From Bacteroidales bacterium (GTDB taxonomy: Bacteria > Bacteroidota > Bacteroidia > Bacteroidales > UBA1715): a DNA stretch of 42,135 bases. The stretch lies in NCBI GenBank assembly GCA_017516865.1, contig JAFXAU010000018.1, positions 1 through 42,135 on the forward strand, given 5' to 3'. Below are positions 40,455-42,135 of the stretch, in pieces (the stretch's first letter is position 1; every line of letters starts with the position of its first letter). The position numbers and the translations under genes are program-made. The notes under the pieces are model-generated. The model worked only from the letters and a program-made list of their open reading frames with translations. It searched no databases and was not told the origin of the DNA.

Positions 40455-42134
40455 TTACCGTACCGAAACGCCTACCGTTTCGCCATCTACAACCACAAAA
40501 TACACCCCTGCCTTGAGGTTTGCATTTGCGATTTTTTGACCAGAAACGGTTACCACGAATGCCGGAGCTTCGCCGTTTACAAGGATTTGACCGTTTACGA
40601 TTGTGACAGCCGTGGTGTTGGAAACCTCAGAAACCGCGGTTGAGCCGCCTTGCTCGCCACCTTGTTCACCACCTTGGCCGCCTTCACCGCCTTGCTCGCC
40701 TTGTGCTGAACCACCTTGACTGTTACCGCCTGTGCCGTCTTCGTTTTTGGTTGTGAACGAACCGCTGTATTCTTTTAGCACAGCTTTAGCATTATCCAAT
40801 GCCTTGAAAGAATAACCGTAATCCGACGCGGTTGAAAGACCTGTTACCGTAAATTGGAACGCCTCAACGCCCGATTTTAACTCGTAGCTCTTTGTAGAAG
40901 AGAAATCTATGTTAGCCAATTGTCCTTGTGCGTTGAACGTGAGTGTGCAGAATGTTACGCCATTGTTTGAAATGGTAAGCGTGTAGGAGTTTGCACTCTC
41001 GTTTTTAGGCATTGAGAATACTGCCTCGGTTTTCTCGGGAACCACGGCAACCACGTCGTTTTGTAAACTTGCGGATTCCGAAGAAATACAGTTCCTATGC
41101 TTGAATTGCCCCCATGCTGGGTGAATTTCGTACCACTCGAACTTATCGCATGGTATATACAAATAACCATTATATATTGCAAAGACGTTTTCGTTGGCAT
41201 CGGGCGGCATATTTGCCAAACATGTGACTTTAGCAAGTTTTTTACAGCCTGCAAACGCTTCGTCACCAATTGATGTTACACCAGCAGGAATTGTTATAGA
41301 CAACAAATTGCTACATGATGCAAACGCACCATTATCAATTGAAGTAACTGAAAAAATATTACCAGCAATCACCTTGCTTGGAATTACAACCTCGCCAGAG
41401 TAATCGTTTGCCACTACCATAAGTTCTGACGGACTCATAACTTTATAACGGAATCCATCTTTCTTTATATAAATTGAGTATTTCGAAACTTCAAAATCAT
41501 CAGGTATTGATAACGATTCCAAATCACCTATTTCAGAAAAAATACTATTCCCTATATCTGTTTCATTTGATGAAATTGCTATCAATTTAAGATTATTAGT
41601 TCCTGCAAATGCATTACTCTCTATAGCTATTACACTTGATGGAATTATTACCGATGTTAAATCCTTGCAATCTTTAAATGTTTTAGAATATATCTCAGTC
41701 ACTCCTTCTGGAATCATAATAGATGTCAACCCACTGTTTGCAAATGCACCTTTCCCTATATAGGTCACATTTTGGGGAATGACAACTGATTTCAGACTCG
41801 CACATCCGTAAAAGGCAAGGTCGCAGATTGTAGTTACGCTTTCGGGAATCTTTACATCGCCACCTTCTCCAATATAAGCCAACAATTCTTTTTTCTCCTC
41901 GTCGGAATATATAAAATTACCATCTATCGTTCTATTTACCATTAACGCACCCCAAGGATTTCCTTGAACATTACCATCAAACACAATATTTTTTACAAGA
42001 TAAAAAGCATGTTCTCCAATTGTAGTCACACTTTTAGGGATAATAACGGACGTCAAACCGGTACAACTAGAAAAAGCCTCCTCTCCAATTGTAGTCACAC
42101 CTTCGGGAATGATAACAGACGTTAGACTTGTGCA
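40455..42134 (-). CDS. BspA-like leucine-rich-repeat surface protein, 5'-truncated by window edge
   Basis: The frame is open to the right edge, so at least 559 residues are seen and the true start lies outside; a GTG at 42098 is only an internal valine. The visible N-terminal ~310 residues are LRR_5/BspA repeats of the type LTSVIIPxxVTxIGxxAFxxC, including GGDVKIPESVTTICDLAFYGC. Next comes an FN3-like domain (EAVFSMPKNESANSYTLTISN, FQFTVTGLSTASDYGYSFKAL). A low-complexity Gly/Gln/Glu linker follows (nucleotides about 40640-40730). The tail, VSGQKIANANLKAGVYFVVVDG, resembles a T9SS type A end without a clear YPNP motif. BspA-type proteins bind host or matrix proteins. It is probably surface-exposed. 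Confidence 0.88.
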   Translation of the reverse strand, partial: CTSLTSVIIPEGVTTIGEEAFSSCTGLTSVIIPKSVTTIGEHAFYLVKNIVFDGNVQGNPWGALMVNRTIDGNFIYSDEEKKELLAYIGEGGDVKIPESVTTICDLAFYGCASLKSVVIPQNVTYIGKGAFANSGLTSIMIPEGVTEIYSKTFKDCKDLTSVIIPSSVIAIESNAFAGTNNLKLIAISSNETDIGNSIFSEIGDLESLSIPDDFEVSKYSIYIKKDGFRYKVMSPSELMVVANDYSGEVVIPSKVIAGNIFSVTSIDNGAFASCSNLLSITIPAGVTSIGDEAFAGCKKLAKVTCLANMPPDANENVFAIYNGYLYIPCDKFEWYEIHPAWGQFKHRNCISSESASLQNDVVAVVPEKTEAVFSMPKNESANSYTLTISNNGVTFCTLTFNAQGQLANIDFSSTKSYELKSGVEAFQFTVTGLSTASDYGYSFKALDNAKAVLKEYSGSFTTKNEDGTGGNSQGGSAQGEQGGEGGQGGEQGGEQGGSTAVSEVSNTTAVTIVNGQILVNGEAPAFVVTVSGQKIANANLKAGVYFVVVDGETVGVSVR

Positions 42135-42135
42135 A

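Overview
The window reads as a chromosomal segment of a Bacteroidota bacterium, most likely of the order Bacteroidales. The evidence is type IX secretion (T9SS) cargo with type A and type B sorting domains, a SusD/RagB lipoprotein, the gliding lipoprotein GldB, a BspA-like leucine-rich-repeat protein, a PPi-dependent phosphofructokinase of the long class, a GlsA/GlsB-like aminolipid pair, and start regions without Shine-Dalgarno sequences but with TAnnTTTG-type -7 elements. I saw no tRNA, rRNA, CRISPR array, complete insertion sequence or prophage. Base composition and layout look like core genome with accessory patches.

Layout. 1-4173: 3' part of a giant secreted Ig/PKD-like repeat protein with a T9SS type B sorting domain, broken by one frameshift near 3375. 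4176-7579: a small beta-rich envelope protein, then a SusD-like lipoprotein without SusC, a companion lipoprotein and a Vsr mismatch endonuclease. 7576-13095 (minus): a T9SS-exported metalloprotease, ManC, GldB and an LpxL-like acyltransferase whose conserved C-terminus is displaced by a one-base insertion. 13248-17329: a CDP-glycerol-dependent transferase converging on a glycerol-3-phosphate cytidylyltransferase, which ends an operon with a YgjP-like metallopeptidase and GlsB/GlsA. 17406-20817: RecQ and a FadL-type porin. 21167-26991: a T9SS protein, then S10 carboxypeptidase, IspE and an FKBP isomerase, then a membrane-anchored lysozyme-like protein. 27091-33769: PPi-phosphofructokinase, then a minus-strand operon of three SurA/PpiC-type periplasmic folding factors ending in TcdA. 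33884-37178: an unrecognised AT-rich exoprotein and a SAM hydroxide adenosyltransferase. 37544-40063: an acyl-activating enzyme/ACP/PlsC fusion. 40064-40454: a graveyard of repeats with a RhuM fragment. 40455-42134: a partial BspA-like LRR protein.

How the genes fit together. Most of the window serves the envelope: lipid A acylation (LpxL), aminolipids (GlsAB), acyl recycling (AMP-ACP-PlsC), sugar nucleotide supply (ManC), a probable glycerol-phosphate surface modification, outer-membrane folding factors, a fatty-acid porin, and T9SS cargo together with GldB.

The most unusual observation is a family of 30-bp palindromes (10-bp arms, 10-bp variable core). One copy sits exactly in frame inside the acyl-CoA ligase/ACP/PlsC gene and adds ten residues. 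The other three lie 3-12 bp downstream of stop codons.
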